A DNA stretch of 64,000 nt from contig NZ_JARXVD010000003.1 in NCBI RefSeq assembly GCF_029892685.1, forward strand, positions 310,001 through 374,000, given 5' to 3'. The notes under the pieces were generated by a model. The model was not told where the DNA came from. It worked only from the letters and a program-made list of their open reading frames with translations, and did no database searches. This document shows, piece by piece, positions 38,213 through 48,300 of the stretch. Positions within the stretch are counted from its first letter, which is position 1, and each line of letters opens with the position of its first letter. Both the position numbers and the translations under genes were made by a program. This DNA comes from Mycobacterium sp. OTB74 (GTDB lineage: Bacteria > Actinomycetota > Actinomycetes > Mycobacteriales > Mycobacteriaceae).

Positions 38213-38650
38213 TCAGCGTCCTGCAAAGAAGACCCAAGCCCATCCGGCCATGGAAACAGGCGGCAAGAAGATGGGAGCACTTACGCCGCCGAGATAGAGC
38301 AGCGAGCCGACTGTGATGTCCGGAACGGCAAACTTCTTCTGAACCTTCTTCAACTCCCCCGTGTCTTTGTAGTCGCGTCGCAACTTTCCCATCGACCAGA
38401 CTCCAGACCAAATGGACATTCCCATGAGAAGAGACAACACAAATCCTGCGATAGGGAGCTTCGAATAGAGCCACAGCGATTCCGTCGCGAATGTTTTGAG
38501 CGGGCTTCCCGCCGTCTGACCGGTGACAGTTAGGACGGTGGCGTAGGCGGCGAGGAGAAACGCCTCCGCACCGATGAGCCACCCCAGTCGGACACCAATC
38601 AGCGTGGACTCGTCAACGATTTGCGCTCGGACAACCCTTGTAAGTCTCAA
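38213..38650 (-). CDS. Hypothetical small membrane protein
   Basis: A frame of 145 codons opens with a TTG at 38650; no ATG or strong ribosome site precedes it, so the start is uncertain. Three hydrophobic helices are visible: LIGAEAFLLAAYATVLTV (about 25-42), YSKLPIAGFVLSLLMGMSIW (about 62-81) and the C-terminal ITVGSLLYLGGVSAPIFLPP to FFAGR. The third lies after a Lys-rich segment (LRRDYKDTGELKKVQKKF). The composition, with Tyr, Lys and Ile, differs from the GC-rich neighbours and suggests imported DNA. I recognise no family. Confidence 0.45.
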   Translation of the reverse strand: MRLTRVVRAQIVDESTLIGVRLGWLIGAEAFLLAAYATVLTVTGQTAGSPLKTFATESLWLYSKLPIAGFVLSLLMGMSIWSGVWSMGKLRRDYKDTGELKKVQKKFAVPDITVGSLLYLGGVSAPIFLPPVSMAGWAWVFFAGR

Positions 38651-38914
38651 GAGCTGAGTGTGGGTCGACAGATTGTGCTTCTGGTGCTGACATCCGCCAT
38701 CTCCTTGTCTAGAGGTATGAAGGGCTCATCGGCAGCGTCTCTCGATGATTTAAGGGCTGATGCCATTCTCCCGGCGCATCTCCCGAGGGTGAGGTAATTC
38801 CGTCTACGTGTGGATGGGTTTCGATGGTGCGCATGTGGAGTTAGACGCAGCCAGCGGTGCATCGGTTCCGCAATCGTCGATGGGTGGTTGTCCTGCGCTC
38901 CCTTGGTGGCCTCA

Positions 38915-39195
38915 GTGCATGCCGTTCCGGACCGGCTCAAAAGACTCAAACCGGAAGAGATAATGGCTTTCCTGATCGCTGAGCAGGCGTTGGGTGTGCA
39001 AGCAATACCGCGGGATGGCAACGGGGAGCAGGGAGTGCCCGACGCGAAGCTGATTTATCCCGACGGGCGCAAAGCGGCATTCGAGGTCACCCAATTGGCG
39101 GCCGGCGGTGCCCTGCACACCGCGAGTATCTTGACCCGGGACAACCATTGGTGGCCGATTCCGGGTAAATGGTTCTGGAACATCCAAGTCGGCCG
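38915..39195 (+). pseudogene. Fragment of a conserved actinobacterial hypothetical protein
   Basis: From a GTG at 38915 the frame gives about 90 residues that look like a real protein: LKRLKPEEIMAFLIAEQAL, DAKLIYPDGRKAAFEVTQL and ILTRDNHWWPIPGKWFWNIQ. These resemble the N-terminal part of hypothetical proteins of about 170-200 residues that I have seen in actinobacteria. After NIQVG the frame continues only as Arg/Ser-rich shadow of the minus-strand gene that follows, so the gene is apparently cut off. The FEVT segment is reminiscent of a nuclease-fold beta strand, which is speculative. Confidence 0.45.
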
Positions 39196-39307
39196 TAACC
39201 CTCAGGGGAGAGGACTCTCAGCGATTGTGCAGCGTGGCCGGAGTGAACCCCCGTCCGATGGCCGGACCGACCCCTTGCACCATTCTGCAGCGCGCACCGA
39301 CTCTCTC

Positions 39308-39649
39308 TCACAAATGCGGTGTCACAGTGTACAGCGCGGTAAGCGTGTACATAGTGCCATCGTTTGCCGTGTATTGGTCGGTGACCGCATCGTCGTAACC
39401 AACGAATATCTGCAGATTGTTACGGAAGGCGTATTTCACGGTCTCAACCCATGTAGCCAGGTCGGAAGTGGAAGACCATGTCACCGGAGGACTACCGAAC
39501 GGGGCCGAAGCCGAGACGGGCCGGTGCAGAAAGCCAAAAAAATCTCCATTGGCGAGAGGACTCTTGTTGGCATCAACGAGGCCAAAAATGAACATCTCCC
39601 CATCGTCGCTGATGATAACTGGGAATCCAGGTATCTGTTGTATTGCCAT
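39308..39649 (-). CDS. Hypothetical 113-residue protein of the island
   Basis: The start is the ATG at 39649 (MAIQQIPGFPVIISDDGEMF), preceded by GGAAG; the frame runs further upstream without a better site. The product is rich in aromatic residues, Thr and Asp and is predicted beta-rich, ending DAVTDQYTANDGTMYTLTALYTV. There is no signal peptide or membrane segment. No family recognised. It is convergent with the fragment before it and divergent from the giant genes, 750 bp away. Confidence 0.5.
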   Translation of the reverse strand: MAIQQIPGFPVIISDDGEMFIFGLVDANKSPLANGDFFGFLHRPVSASAPFGSPPVTWSSTSDLATWVETVKYAFRNNLQIFVGYDDAVTDQYTANDGTMYTLTALYTVTPHL

Positions 39650-39737
39650 TGTTTCTTCCAATCTGTGTTGTGCGTTAACGGAATGTTCCGTTGTCCATGA
39701 CATCGCACGCCTGCGGGGCGGGATGAGGAAAGGGCTC

Positions 39738-39754
39738 GGTCCGCTCAGCGGACC
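39738..39754. repeat. 17-bp palindrome, copy 1
   Basis: GGTCCGCT-C-AGCGGACC has perfect 8-bp arms. The same palindrome, differing only in its centre base, occurs at 40284-40300, and about 12 bases after each copy are also similar (GCG..CT.GCC). Confidence 0.6.
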
Positions 39755-39902
39755 TGCGTTCTCGCCCAGGCCAGCTTTTGCGAGTTGCGTCATCGGGCCG
39801 CAATGGACGTGCGTGACGGCGTCGGGCGTTGGGCGCAGGACGACCTGTGACGGTTGGGATCAGCGGCGAGAACTCCTGCTCCCGCAAAGTAACCCATGGT
39901 CC

Positions 39903-40170
39903 CGAATCTCAGCTACCATCACCGCCACGGCTGGCTACATCATCACCGGCGCGGGTTCCTCCCCGATCACAACGTCACCATTCGCGCCACCTACACCGCA
40001 GAGAACATCAGCGACCACCGCAGCTACGTCACCGACCCCGGCGGCGACCTCTATGCGCAGCCACTCACCAGCCCCGCTACCGGCGCGCTGCACATCACCG
40101 CCACCAATCCACCGCACCGACACCGACGGCGCGTGCGGGCCGCAGTGGAGCACACCCAGACTGTCCAGCC
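39903..40170 (+). pseudogene. Frameshifted remnant of a beta-domain protein
   Basis: Protein-like sequence jumps through three frames in a row: SATITATAGYIITGAG, then GFLPDHNVTIRATYTAENI on to DHRSYVTDPGGDLYAQPLTS, then TDTDGACGPQWST. Read together they describe one extracellular-type beta domain of about 90 residues in which at least two indels have occurred. No start codon fits all of it. It lies between the two 17-bp palindromes, just before the giant gene pair. I cannot name the family. Confidence 0.5.
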
Positions 40171-40283
40171 TCGTAAGGCCTACAGTCAGCGTCGAAGAGC
40201 CGACGACGCCCAGCAAGCCCAGACGACAGCGGGCCGCCCGCCCGCCACGGCGGTCCGGCGGCGCGGCGTGTGCCCAGATTCCC

Positions 40284-40300
40284 GGTCCGCTGAGCGGACC
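40284..40300. repeat. 17-bp palindrome, copy 2
   Basis: GGTCCGCT-G-AGCGGACC, second copy of the palindrome at 39738-39754. The two lie 546 bp apart and bracket the frameshifted remnant. It is about 107 bases before the start of the first giant gene and could also serve as a hairpin in its leader. Confidence 0.6.
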
Positions 40301-40406
40301 GCGATCTTGCCTAACCACACCGACCCGACGCTAAATCGATCTGCCGAGAATTAGCCCGTCGCCCAGCTAATCGGTCGTCCGGAAAGGGCCGCGGACGGAG
40401 GGCCAG

Positions 40407-43400
40407 ATGCAGAAGAGTGGCGCAGACGCGCTCGCGCAGTCACTGTCGGACATCACCGCCGACTGGACAGCGGCGCCTGGCGTCGATCCGGGTACCCTCA
40501 CCGCGGCGCGCCTGGCGCTCGCACGGTCGTCGATCGCGGCTGGGCCCGATGTCGCGCTGCGCGTCTCCCCGGGCACCACGGAAACGTCCCTGGCCACGCC
40601 GGCACTATCCAGTGAGCTGCGCCAACTCGCCGAGGAGGTCCACGCCGCCGCGGGTCCGACAACGGTCGCGGTGGTTCGCAGCCCCGCTTTGGCCGGGCTG
40701 GCCAATCCCACCGGGGTTCCCGGCTGGGCCAGCGGCGGCAAGGTCCTGGACAGCTACGGACCGTTCCTGGATGCGGCCGGCGGGCTGCACTGGGTGGACG
40801 TGCTGTCGATCACGACCTCGGAGCAGATCGGGTTCGGCGGTGCCGCAGCGCCTTTCGGCGTGGTCCCGGTCAGGATCTCACTTCTCCCCTTGCCGAACAA
40901 CCAGCTTAAGCTGGGCGCGGGCAGCGTGTGGTTCCTAGCGTCCCTGTTGGGGTCGGGTTTCCCGGCCGGTGCGTTCACCGGGTTCGCGATCACCGGCGGC
41001 ACGCTGGTCTGCACCCAGCCGCTGACTTTCCAGAACGGCGTCTACGAGGCCCCGGCGGGTTCCACGCTGACCCTTACCGCCATGCTCAGTTCGTCCGCGG
41101 CGAGTGGCACCGGTGGCTCTCCCGATGCGGCCGCCGCCACCGCGCAGCCACCGGCCGACGTTGTCATCGAGTTCACCGCCTCGACCGCAGTGCTGCAGAC
41201 GGTCGGCGCATCCAGTATGACCGCGTACGGCACGAGCGTCACTCTGCAGTGGACGGGCGATACCCCAACGTTGAACGCCGACATCCTCGAGATCCCCGAG
41301 ATCCAGATTCCCTGCACCGCTTCGCGTTCCGACTTCGCCTTCGCCCAGGCGCTCTCCGACGCGTTCGCCCCTGCGGGGTCGGCGCCGATCTCCCACGCGG
41401 CCTGGACTTTCCCGCTGTCCGCGACCACGATCACGGCTCTGCCCGAGGCCGCCGGCCCCGGCGCGGCCCGCCTGAGCCTCGGCAAAGGTGCGACACTGAG
41501 CTGCGGCATTCTGTCGGACACGATCGCGATCTCCGGCTGGGTGCTGGAGATCGCCACTGGCACGCTGTTGGTTGCCGCCGCAAGCGCCGGAACGCCGGCC
41601 TCGACCACATTGTCACTGTGGCCTGAAGCCGCTCCGGCCGGGCGTTTGGCCACCCTCGAGTTCGACACGGTCACGGACTCCGTTTTCATGCTGGTCGCCT
41701 ACACCAACGCCGAAGTCACGCACACCACCGGATCGCTGATCGCCCACCTCGACCGCCCGCTGGACAGTTCAGGCAGCCGGATCCCGTTCAACTCCCGTGG
41801 CGGCGGCACCGCCGGGCTGGCTGTGCTGCGCAGCCAGGCGTCCTCGTTTGCCGTCGTCGCCGCCACCCAGCCGATGACCGCGTTGCCGGAGCTTTCGCTG
41901 ACCCTGGAGAACGCCCTACTTCGGGTGGTCTCACCCTCCCTGCTGACGGCCTCGGGCATCCTCAGCGGCACCCAGCTGAGCACCGGCGTGCTGTCCGAAG
42001 CGTTCAACATCGCCTGGATCCTGCCCACACTGCCAGACCCGTACGCCGCCACCTTCGAGACGCCCCTGACCGTCGATACGAACACCGCAAGTCAGCTCGG
42101 CACGCTGATCGCGACGACCCGCTGGGACGGCTCGCACCCACCGCAGATGAGCTGCTCGCTGCAAACCGCCGCCACCTCACCGAGCCTGGCCATACCCGCG
42201 CGCGCCGCGGCGGCCAACCAGGATAGGAACATGCCCGCGGCGACCCCCACCGGGCTGTACCCGCTGGCCCTGCTTGATCTGTCCACCAATGTCGACCTTT
42301 TCGGCGTGGCGATCGCCCCGCTGCTCGGCCAGTTGGCGCTGACCGGCGTTGGAAGCATCGACCAGCCGCAGCTGGCATACAACCGGCTGGCCGAGGGCAT
42401 GGCCGCCTCCACCCAGGCCACGCCGGCCACTTTCGGGGTTTCTGACATGACCCTCGTTTTCAACGGCGCCGACGTGGCTACCTTCGCGCTGCCGCAGGTC
42501 AGCTGGGAGGCGGTCGAAACCCAGGCGCCGTCGCCGGATCCGGTCGGCCCGATCTTTGGGCCCGGCTCCGACGGGCCGCCCCTGCTGCTCGCGGCTCCGG
42601 ACAACCAGCAGCTCGTTGCCCTTGCGCCCCAGCCGGTGTTGACCGGCAGCATCAGCAACGTCGCAGCCGGAGCACCGTTCGCGGCGATCTTCAGCCTGCC
42701 GTTCGGGTTGGCGGGAGTGATCGCCGAGCCGAACGCGCCGCCACCGCGACACCTCGGCCGGCGTCGGCAGCCCCGGTCGCAGTTCCTCGCCCGGGGCGGA
42801 ACGTTTTCCAGCCCCACGTCGACCTTCCCGCTGAACGCCTCCACCCAGCTTTCCGCCGCGGTCTCGCTGACCGTCGCTCCGACTGGCACCAGCGCCGTCA
42901 ACGGCGCCGACCCGATATTCTCCGGATTCCTGCTGCCGGCCGGCGGCGAAGGCGCTGGCACCTATCTGTCCAATATCCTCGGCCCCCCGCCCGTACCATC
43001 CGGCCCCGGCTCGGTGGAGACGATCCTGTTCGGCGAGTTCGGGCCCAAGAGCGCCCAACCGGGCGTCCCGCTGGAGCGTATCGACTTCTCCGGCTACGGC
43101 ACGAGCATCTTCAGCGAATGGCTCAACGGCGTGGGGCCGCCGCCCAAGATCGTCAAGGTGCAGTTCGAGACCACCCGGGGCCGCACCGCCTACGAGGTGA
43201 TCCAGGTACAAAGCGTGATCTACCCGTACGCCATCAGCGTTGTGCGGACGATCATGCTGCAGCGCCGCAACGCCGGCTGGGTGCTGCGCACCGACAGCGG
43301 CTGGCAGCCCGTCTCCGACGGGCTGTTCCAATTCCCCACCGCCGACGGCAGCAAGTACCCCGGCACCGTGCACCAGGGCGCGCTGCTCGGCGTCTTCAAC

Positions 43401-45326
43401 GTCCGCAACATCGCCGAGCAGGGCGGCCTATTCGCCGTCGGCGCGCTCACCTATCAGGGCGTGTCGTTCGATGCCGACCTCGGAGTCGCCGGCGGTCCGA
43501 CCGGTCTAAACGTCAGCACCGGAGGCTTGATCGACCCGAGCAACCGGATGCAGCTGGTGCCCTCGCAGCAGATCCTCGGCTACGTGCAGCTGCTGCCGGT
43601 CGGCGAACCCCCGAGCCCGCTGCAGCTGGGCCAGCTCGTGTCCGGTCACGGCCCGTTCACTCCGGCCGTGTCGTTCACCGCGGAGGTGGGAAGCTTCGGG
43701 CCCGGCACGGCGGGCACGGTGCTGCGCTGCTCGGCGTTCGAGGTGGGAGTGCTGACCACCAACGTGTCATCCACATCGACCAACCCGCCGCTCGGTGTGG
43801 CGCTGCGGGGGGCCCCGCAGATGCCGCGCGGCGGCGGCTGGAGCATGGGCGTGCGGAACTACCAGAACCAAGCCCCGTCGTCGCTGCCCGATGACTTCCC
43901 CGTCCCGCTGGTACAGAACAACTCCACCCCCGACATGTGGAACATCGCCGACGTCGCCGACATCGGCTCGCTGCAGCAGCCCGCCAACCTGTACAGCCTG
44001 ATCCACGCCACCGGCACCAACAAGGTGCTGTTCGAGGCGCCGCAGATCCCGGCCACGGCTAGCGCCGCGGGCAGCTCGGCGGTGCCGGGGCTGCAGTTCC
44101 CGCCCATCACCAGCCCACAGTCGGGTGCCGTCGCCAACCCGGGCTCGCCCAACCTGGGCGACCTGGCGTCAATCCTGGGGTCCAGCGGCCTGTTCCCCGC
44201 ATTGGACTCCGCGTTGTCGCTGTTCAAAACCGGCGATCTGCCGCAGATCCAGACGACCCCGGGCGGGATCCAGTACTCGAAGAGCTACGACTTCCCGGTC
44301 GATAGCAAGGGGAATCCGACGACGACGACACCGATCATCACCCTCTCCAACATCATTAAAATCACCTTGGTCTACGGCGACACGACCGGTAGGACCCAAC
44401 CGGCTAATGCCACTCTGGAGTACACGGTCAACTCGTCGCCGTCGCCGTCCCCCCTGCCGTCGCCGAGCTGGACGTTGTCGCTGGGGCCGCTCTCCGCGCA
44501 GGTGGCGGTGCCGGCATTCGGCACGGTGCTGACCATCACCGGCAGCTTCTACGCCGACGAACACACCAAAGCGGGCCTGACCAACCTCAACGTCACCTTC
44601 GGCGGCGCGTTGGCCCTCGTCGAGAACGTGTTCAGTGACCTGCAAGTGCTGGCCGCCTACCTGCCCGGCGGCGCCGGCGCCAACCTCGATGTGTCCGTCT
44701 CCGGCGGGCAGCTGAGCGTCAGCGACACCTTCACCGTCGCCGACCTGCCACTCGGGCTGGGCGACCTCACCGATGTCAGTTTGGACCTGGGCCTGGACGT
44801 CACGCTCAGCCCCCAGTCGGTCAACTTCCTGGTCGGTCTGGGCTCGCCCGGGAACCCGTTCAACTGGATCGCCACCCCGCTTGCTGGCAACGGGTTCATG
44901 AACTTCGGCGTGCAGGACAACCTGCCCGCGTTTGCCATCCAGGCCGGGATCGGGCTCGGGTGCGCGATCGCTCTGGCCATCGCCGACGGCTCGGCCTCGA
45001 TCACCATCGCCTTGGACCTGGATGTCACCACTGACAGCATCACGCTGGTGGCGATCCTAACCGGGCAGGCATCGGTCACTTTGCTCGACGGCGTCGCCAG
45101 CGCGTCGATCACACTGTCGGCGTCCTTGGGCTTTAGCATCAGCCCGCCGCCTCTACCGACAAACAATCCGCCGCCTCTGACGATCCCCGGGGGGACGCTC
45201 GACCTGCTGGCGTCGTGTTCGGTCGGGATCCACATCTCGATCTGCTGGGTGGTCAACGTCAACTGGGAGGGCGCCTGGCAATTCAAGGAGAGCTTCCAGA
45301 CACCGACGCTCACCGTCACGATCTGA
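40407..45326 (+). CDS. Giant beta-rich protein of unknown function, 1639 residues (cassette gene 1)
   Basis: A single 4.9-kb frame starts at the ATG at 40407 behind GGAGGG. The product has no signal peptide and no clear membrane helix, and it is very rich in Ala, Gly, Ser, Thr, Leu and Pro with few lysines. A Pro/Arg insert (about residues 775-795) and Ser-Pro and Pro-Asn linkers (about 1342-1354 and 1581-1597) divide it into modules. The C-terminal 250 residues alternate short hydrophobic strands (for example SITIALDLDVTTDSITLVAI) and end in HISICWVVNVNWEGAW. I recognise no family. Gene 2 follows 9 bp downstream, so they are one operon. GC-rich codons are used throughout and no frameshift is visible, so the gene is under selection. 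Confidence 0.85.
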   Translation: MQKSGADALAQSLSDITADWTAAPGVDPGTLTAARLALARSSIAAGPDVALRVSPGTTETSLATPALSSELRQLAEEVHAAAGPTTVAVVRSPALAGLANPTGVPGWASGGKVLDSYGPFLDAAGGLHWVDVLSITTSEQIGFGGAAAPFGVVPVRISLLPLPNNQLKLGAGSVWFLASLLGSGFPAGAFTGFAITGGTLVCTQPLTFQNGVYEAPAGSTLTLTAMLSSSAASGTGGSPDAAAATAQPPADVVIEFTASTAVLQTVGASSMTAYGTSVTLQWTGDTPTLNADILEIPEIQIPCTASRSDFAFAQALSDAFAPAGSAPISHAAWTFPLSATTITALPEAAGPGAARLSLGKGATLSCGILSDTIAISGWVLEIATGTLLVAAASAGTPASTTLSLWPEAAPAGRLATLEFDTVTDSVFMLVAYTNAEVTHTTGSLIAHLDRPLDSSGSRIPFNSRGGGTAGLAVLRSQASSFAVVAATQPMTALPELSLTLENALLRVVSPSLLTASGILSGTQLSTGVLSEAFNIAWILPTLPDPYAATFETPLTVDTNTASQLGTLIATTRWDGSHPPQMSCSLQTAATSPSLAIPARAAAANQDRNMPAATPTGLYPLALLDLSTNVDLFGVAIAPLLGQLALTGVGSIDQPQLAYNRLAEGMAASTQATPATFGVSDMTLVFNGADVATFALPQVSWEAVETQAPSPDPVGPIFGPGSDGPPLLLAAPDNQQLVALAPQPVLTGSISNVAAGAPFAAIFSLPFGLAGVIAEPNAPPPRHLGRRRQPRSQFLARGGTFSSPTSTFPLNASTQLSAAVSLTVAPTGTSAVNGADPIFSGFLLPAGGEGAGTYLSNILGPPPVPSGPGSVETILFGEFGPKSAQPGVPLERIDFSGYGTSIFSEWLNGVGPPPKIVKVQFETTRGRTAYEVIQVQSVIYPYAISVVRTIMLQRRNAGWVLRTDSGWQPVSDGLFQFPTADGSKYPGTVHQGALLGVFNVRNIAEQGGLFAVGALTYQGVSFDADLGVAGGPTGLNVSTGGLIDPSNRMQLVPSQQILGYVQLLPVGEPPSPLQLGQLVSGHGPFTPAVSFTAEVGSFGPGTAGTVLRCSAFEVGVLTTNVSSTSTNPPLGVALRGAPQMPRGGGWSMGVRNYQNQAPSSLPDDFPVPLVQNNSTPDMWNIADVADIGSLQQPANLYSLIHATGTNKVLFEAPQIPATASAAGSSAVPGLQFPPITSPQSGAVANPGSPNLGDLASILGSSGLFPALDSALSLFKTGDLPQIQTTPGGIQYSKSYDFPVDSKGNPTTTTPIITLSNIIKITLVYGDTTGRTQPANATLEYTVNSSPSPSPLPSPSWTLSLGPLSAQVAVPAFGTVLTITGSFYADEHTKAGLTNLNVTFGGALALVENVFSDLQVLAAYLPGGAGANLDVSVSGGQLSVSDTFTVADLPLGLGDLTDVSLDLGLDVTLSPQSVNFLVGLGSPGNPFNWIATPLAGNGFMNFGVQDNLPAFAIQAGIGLGCAIALAIADGSASITIALDLDVTTDSITLVAILTGQASVTLLDGVASASITLSASLGFSISPPPLPTNNPPPLTIPGGTLDLLASCSVGIHISICWVVNVNWEGAWQFKESFQTPTLTVTI

Positions 45327-45335
45327 GTAGGCGAA

Positions 45336-48300
45336 ATGGGAATCGAGAGACTCCAGCTGAGCCTGATGGCTTTCCCGCAATCCTGGACGCCGGCGGCCAC
45401 ACCCACGGGCGACGCCACCCTGGCGGTCAACGTGCTGGTCCTGCCAGTCGGCGATCCGCGGGCGCCCCTCGGGGGCGGGGCCGCGTTCGCCGGCACCGCG
45501 ATCCACGTCGTCGTCAACATCTGCGACAAGAGCGCAGGGCTGCCGACCACAGTCAGCACCCCCCTGGTCGGCCGCCCGCTGGTGTTGACGCCCCCGCCGG
45601 TGGCCACAACCCTGTTCGACCAGCTGTTTAAACAGTCGGTGGCCAAGGGCATGACCCCGACCACCGACCCGCCCAGCGCGACCACGGCGCGGATCAAGAA
45701 ATCGCTGCCGGCCAGCTACACCAACGCCGTCGCGGTTGAGCAACCAGGGCCCAACACCGAGGTCGGCGACGGCTACGGCTGCGCGCTGCGCGCCCAGGCC
45801 CCCCCGCCGAACACGCCAGCGATCGGCCCGGACATCAGCATCGCCTGGGGCCAGATCCTGTCGCTGACACTGCGCCAGCCGGTCCTGGCCCAGGCGCTGG
45901 GCCTGGTCTACCCGCTCACGATCCCCGTCCCCGCGGGCACCCTCGCCACCGGCGGCTTCGTCTACGTCACGCTGGACACTCGCAACCCCGCCAACCCCTG
46001 GGTCGCCCAGCTCAGCGCCGACTCCGACTTCATGCACAGCTACGCAGCACAACTGCCAGCCCTGACATCCACCGCCCGCCCGTTGTTCGCCGCGACGCTG
46101 CTCCCGGTCGTGATACCGCCGGCGACACCGTCGGCCGACCTGGATCACGCGCAGCGCGAGGCCGCCACCTATGATGACGGCTTCGCCCAGGTGGTCCACA
46201 GCAACCAGCCCACCACGATCGACGCGGCCACCCTCGGGGCCGACGGGACCCCGCCGGCCAGCGACGCCGGGATCCAGCTCGGCTGGGACGACGAGCAGAT
46301 CACCGCATGGCTGAATGGCCAGCTGGACCTGCTCAACGTCCGGGCCGACCCGTCGACCCACCCTGCCGCCAACGTCGCCGAGGCTCCCCTCGGTGTCCAG
46401 GGCTACCGCGTCGACGTCCGCCCCGCCGGCGGCCAGCAGAGCTGGTCTTCGCTGTGCGAGGTGATCGGCACGGTTGGCTTCACTCAGCAGGCCTACGGCG
46501 GGAATGCGGCGACCCCGATCGACGGCGAGCTATGGCTGGCGCCGGCACCGGTGCGTCCAACCGCCGGCACGCCCGGTCATCCGAACAACGATGGCAATGC
46601 GAACCCCTCCTGGCTGCCGCTGTACTTCGCGCTGTGGACCGGGGGCAGCCTGGTGCTCGCTGACCCGGTGGTCCATATGCTGGCGACGGCCTTCAGCGCA
46701 ACGCCGACGTCGAATCCCGTGAGCCCACCGCCGACGCCGCCGAACCCGCGGGCCGACCTCAGCGCCGTCCCGCCCCTGCGCTACGGCGCCGACTACGACT
46801 TCCGGGTCCGGCTGGTTGATCTCACCGGCGGGGGACCCGGCCCGGGCGCCCAGCCGGTCCACGCCGGCGCGGTGCCGATGACGACCGTCGAGTTCCGCCG
46901 CTGGGTGCCCCCCAAGGCGCTGGTCGTGGCCACCGACGACAACCCGCAGCCCTACCCGGCGGTGCCGCCCGCGCAGCGCCCGATCCACACACTCAGCGTC
47001 CGGCGGCCCCGCATCGGCTACCCGGAGGCGCTGTTCGCCGGGGTGGACCCCGCCACGTTCGCGCTCGCGAACCTGGCCACGCTGATCGCCCAGGCGCGGG
47101 CCAACGGCGACGTGCTCGACATCGCCGACCCCGACGTCGGGTCGTTCACCGTCATCGTCGAGGCCAAGATGCCGGTCCATGACGGCGGGGTCGCGGGCAC
47201 CGCTGCGAACGAAGTCGACGGCACCTACCGGGTGATCTACGCGGTGACGTTCGATTTCGGCGTTGACCCGGACTCCGAAATCACGCTGACCCTCGATTAC
47301 ACCAACGTTGACGACATCGGCTCCATGGGTCCACCAGCCGCGGGCGTCACGACGCTGCCGATCCCGACCGCGCGCGACGTCCGGATCCGCCTGCAGCCCC
47401 AGTTCGACGGAAAGACCAACTATTACGCCACCGGCGCGCCGATGACCGGACCGTACCGCGACTACGGCGTCCGGCAACAGGCGGCCACCGAGGATGTGCT
47501 GTTCGCCGGGTCGGCCGCCACTCAGTTCAGCGCACTGTACTTCCAGCCCGGCGCCAACATCGCGCAGCTGCTCGCGCAGCAGCTCAACCTCAGCCAGAAC
47601 GCGCTGACCCTGTCGGGGACTCCCGGGCAGCGCACGGTGTTCGGGGCCTCCGGTGCGCTGCGGCACGCCATCAGCGCCGACGACGGCGCGATCACCTTCG
47701 CCAACCAAACCGAGTTACTCGGCCACTGGATCGTGGCCATCACGCTGCAACTGAAACGAGACTGGACCTGGGACGGCTTCGCCCAGCCCAGCGCCCTCAA
47801 TCCCGGCGGGTCCCTCAAGGCCGCCCTGCCGTCGGTCAGCTTCACCCGCGATGGCCAGCCGATCGGTACGATCACCGTGCCCCGGGCGATCCCGACCTCA
47901 ACGCTGCAGGATCCCACCGCCACCGTGGAGCGCTCGTTCACCCAGCTGGTGTTCTTCGACGCGATCGACCCCAAGCCGGCACCCGGCAGCTTCCCTGCCG
48001 AGCTAAACCCCGTTTACACGGTGACAGCAAACTGCGAGGCGATCGCGGAAGTGCTGTCGCTGCCGGTCACACTGCCGATCACGACCGCCCCGGTGTTGAC
48101 ACCGAGGATCGTCGCCACCGGCGTGGCCGAGTCGTCCTACACGCGCGCGGCCGACTACTCCTCGACAGGATCGCGCACCCGGATGCTGTGGATCGAGTTT
48201 GAGCAGGCGATCCCCGACCCGGACGACACTTACTTCGGCCGGGTGCTCGCCTACGGACCCGACGCGCTTCTGGCCGGCGAACTGGGACCCACGGGCACGG

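Noticed and set aside
42177..43373. 398-codon minus-strand frame inside giant gene 1
   Set aside because: His/Arg/Gly-rich antisense frame. The plus-strand frame is continuous over 4.9 kb with a ribosome site, so the sense reading is preferred.
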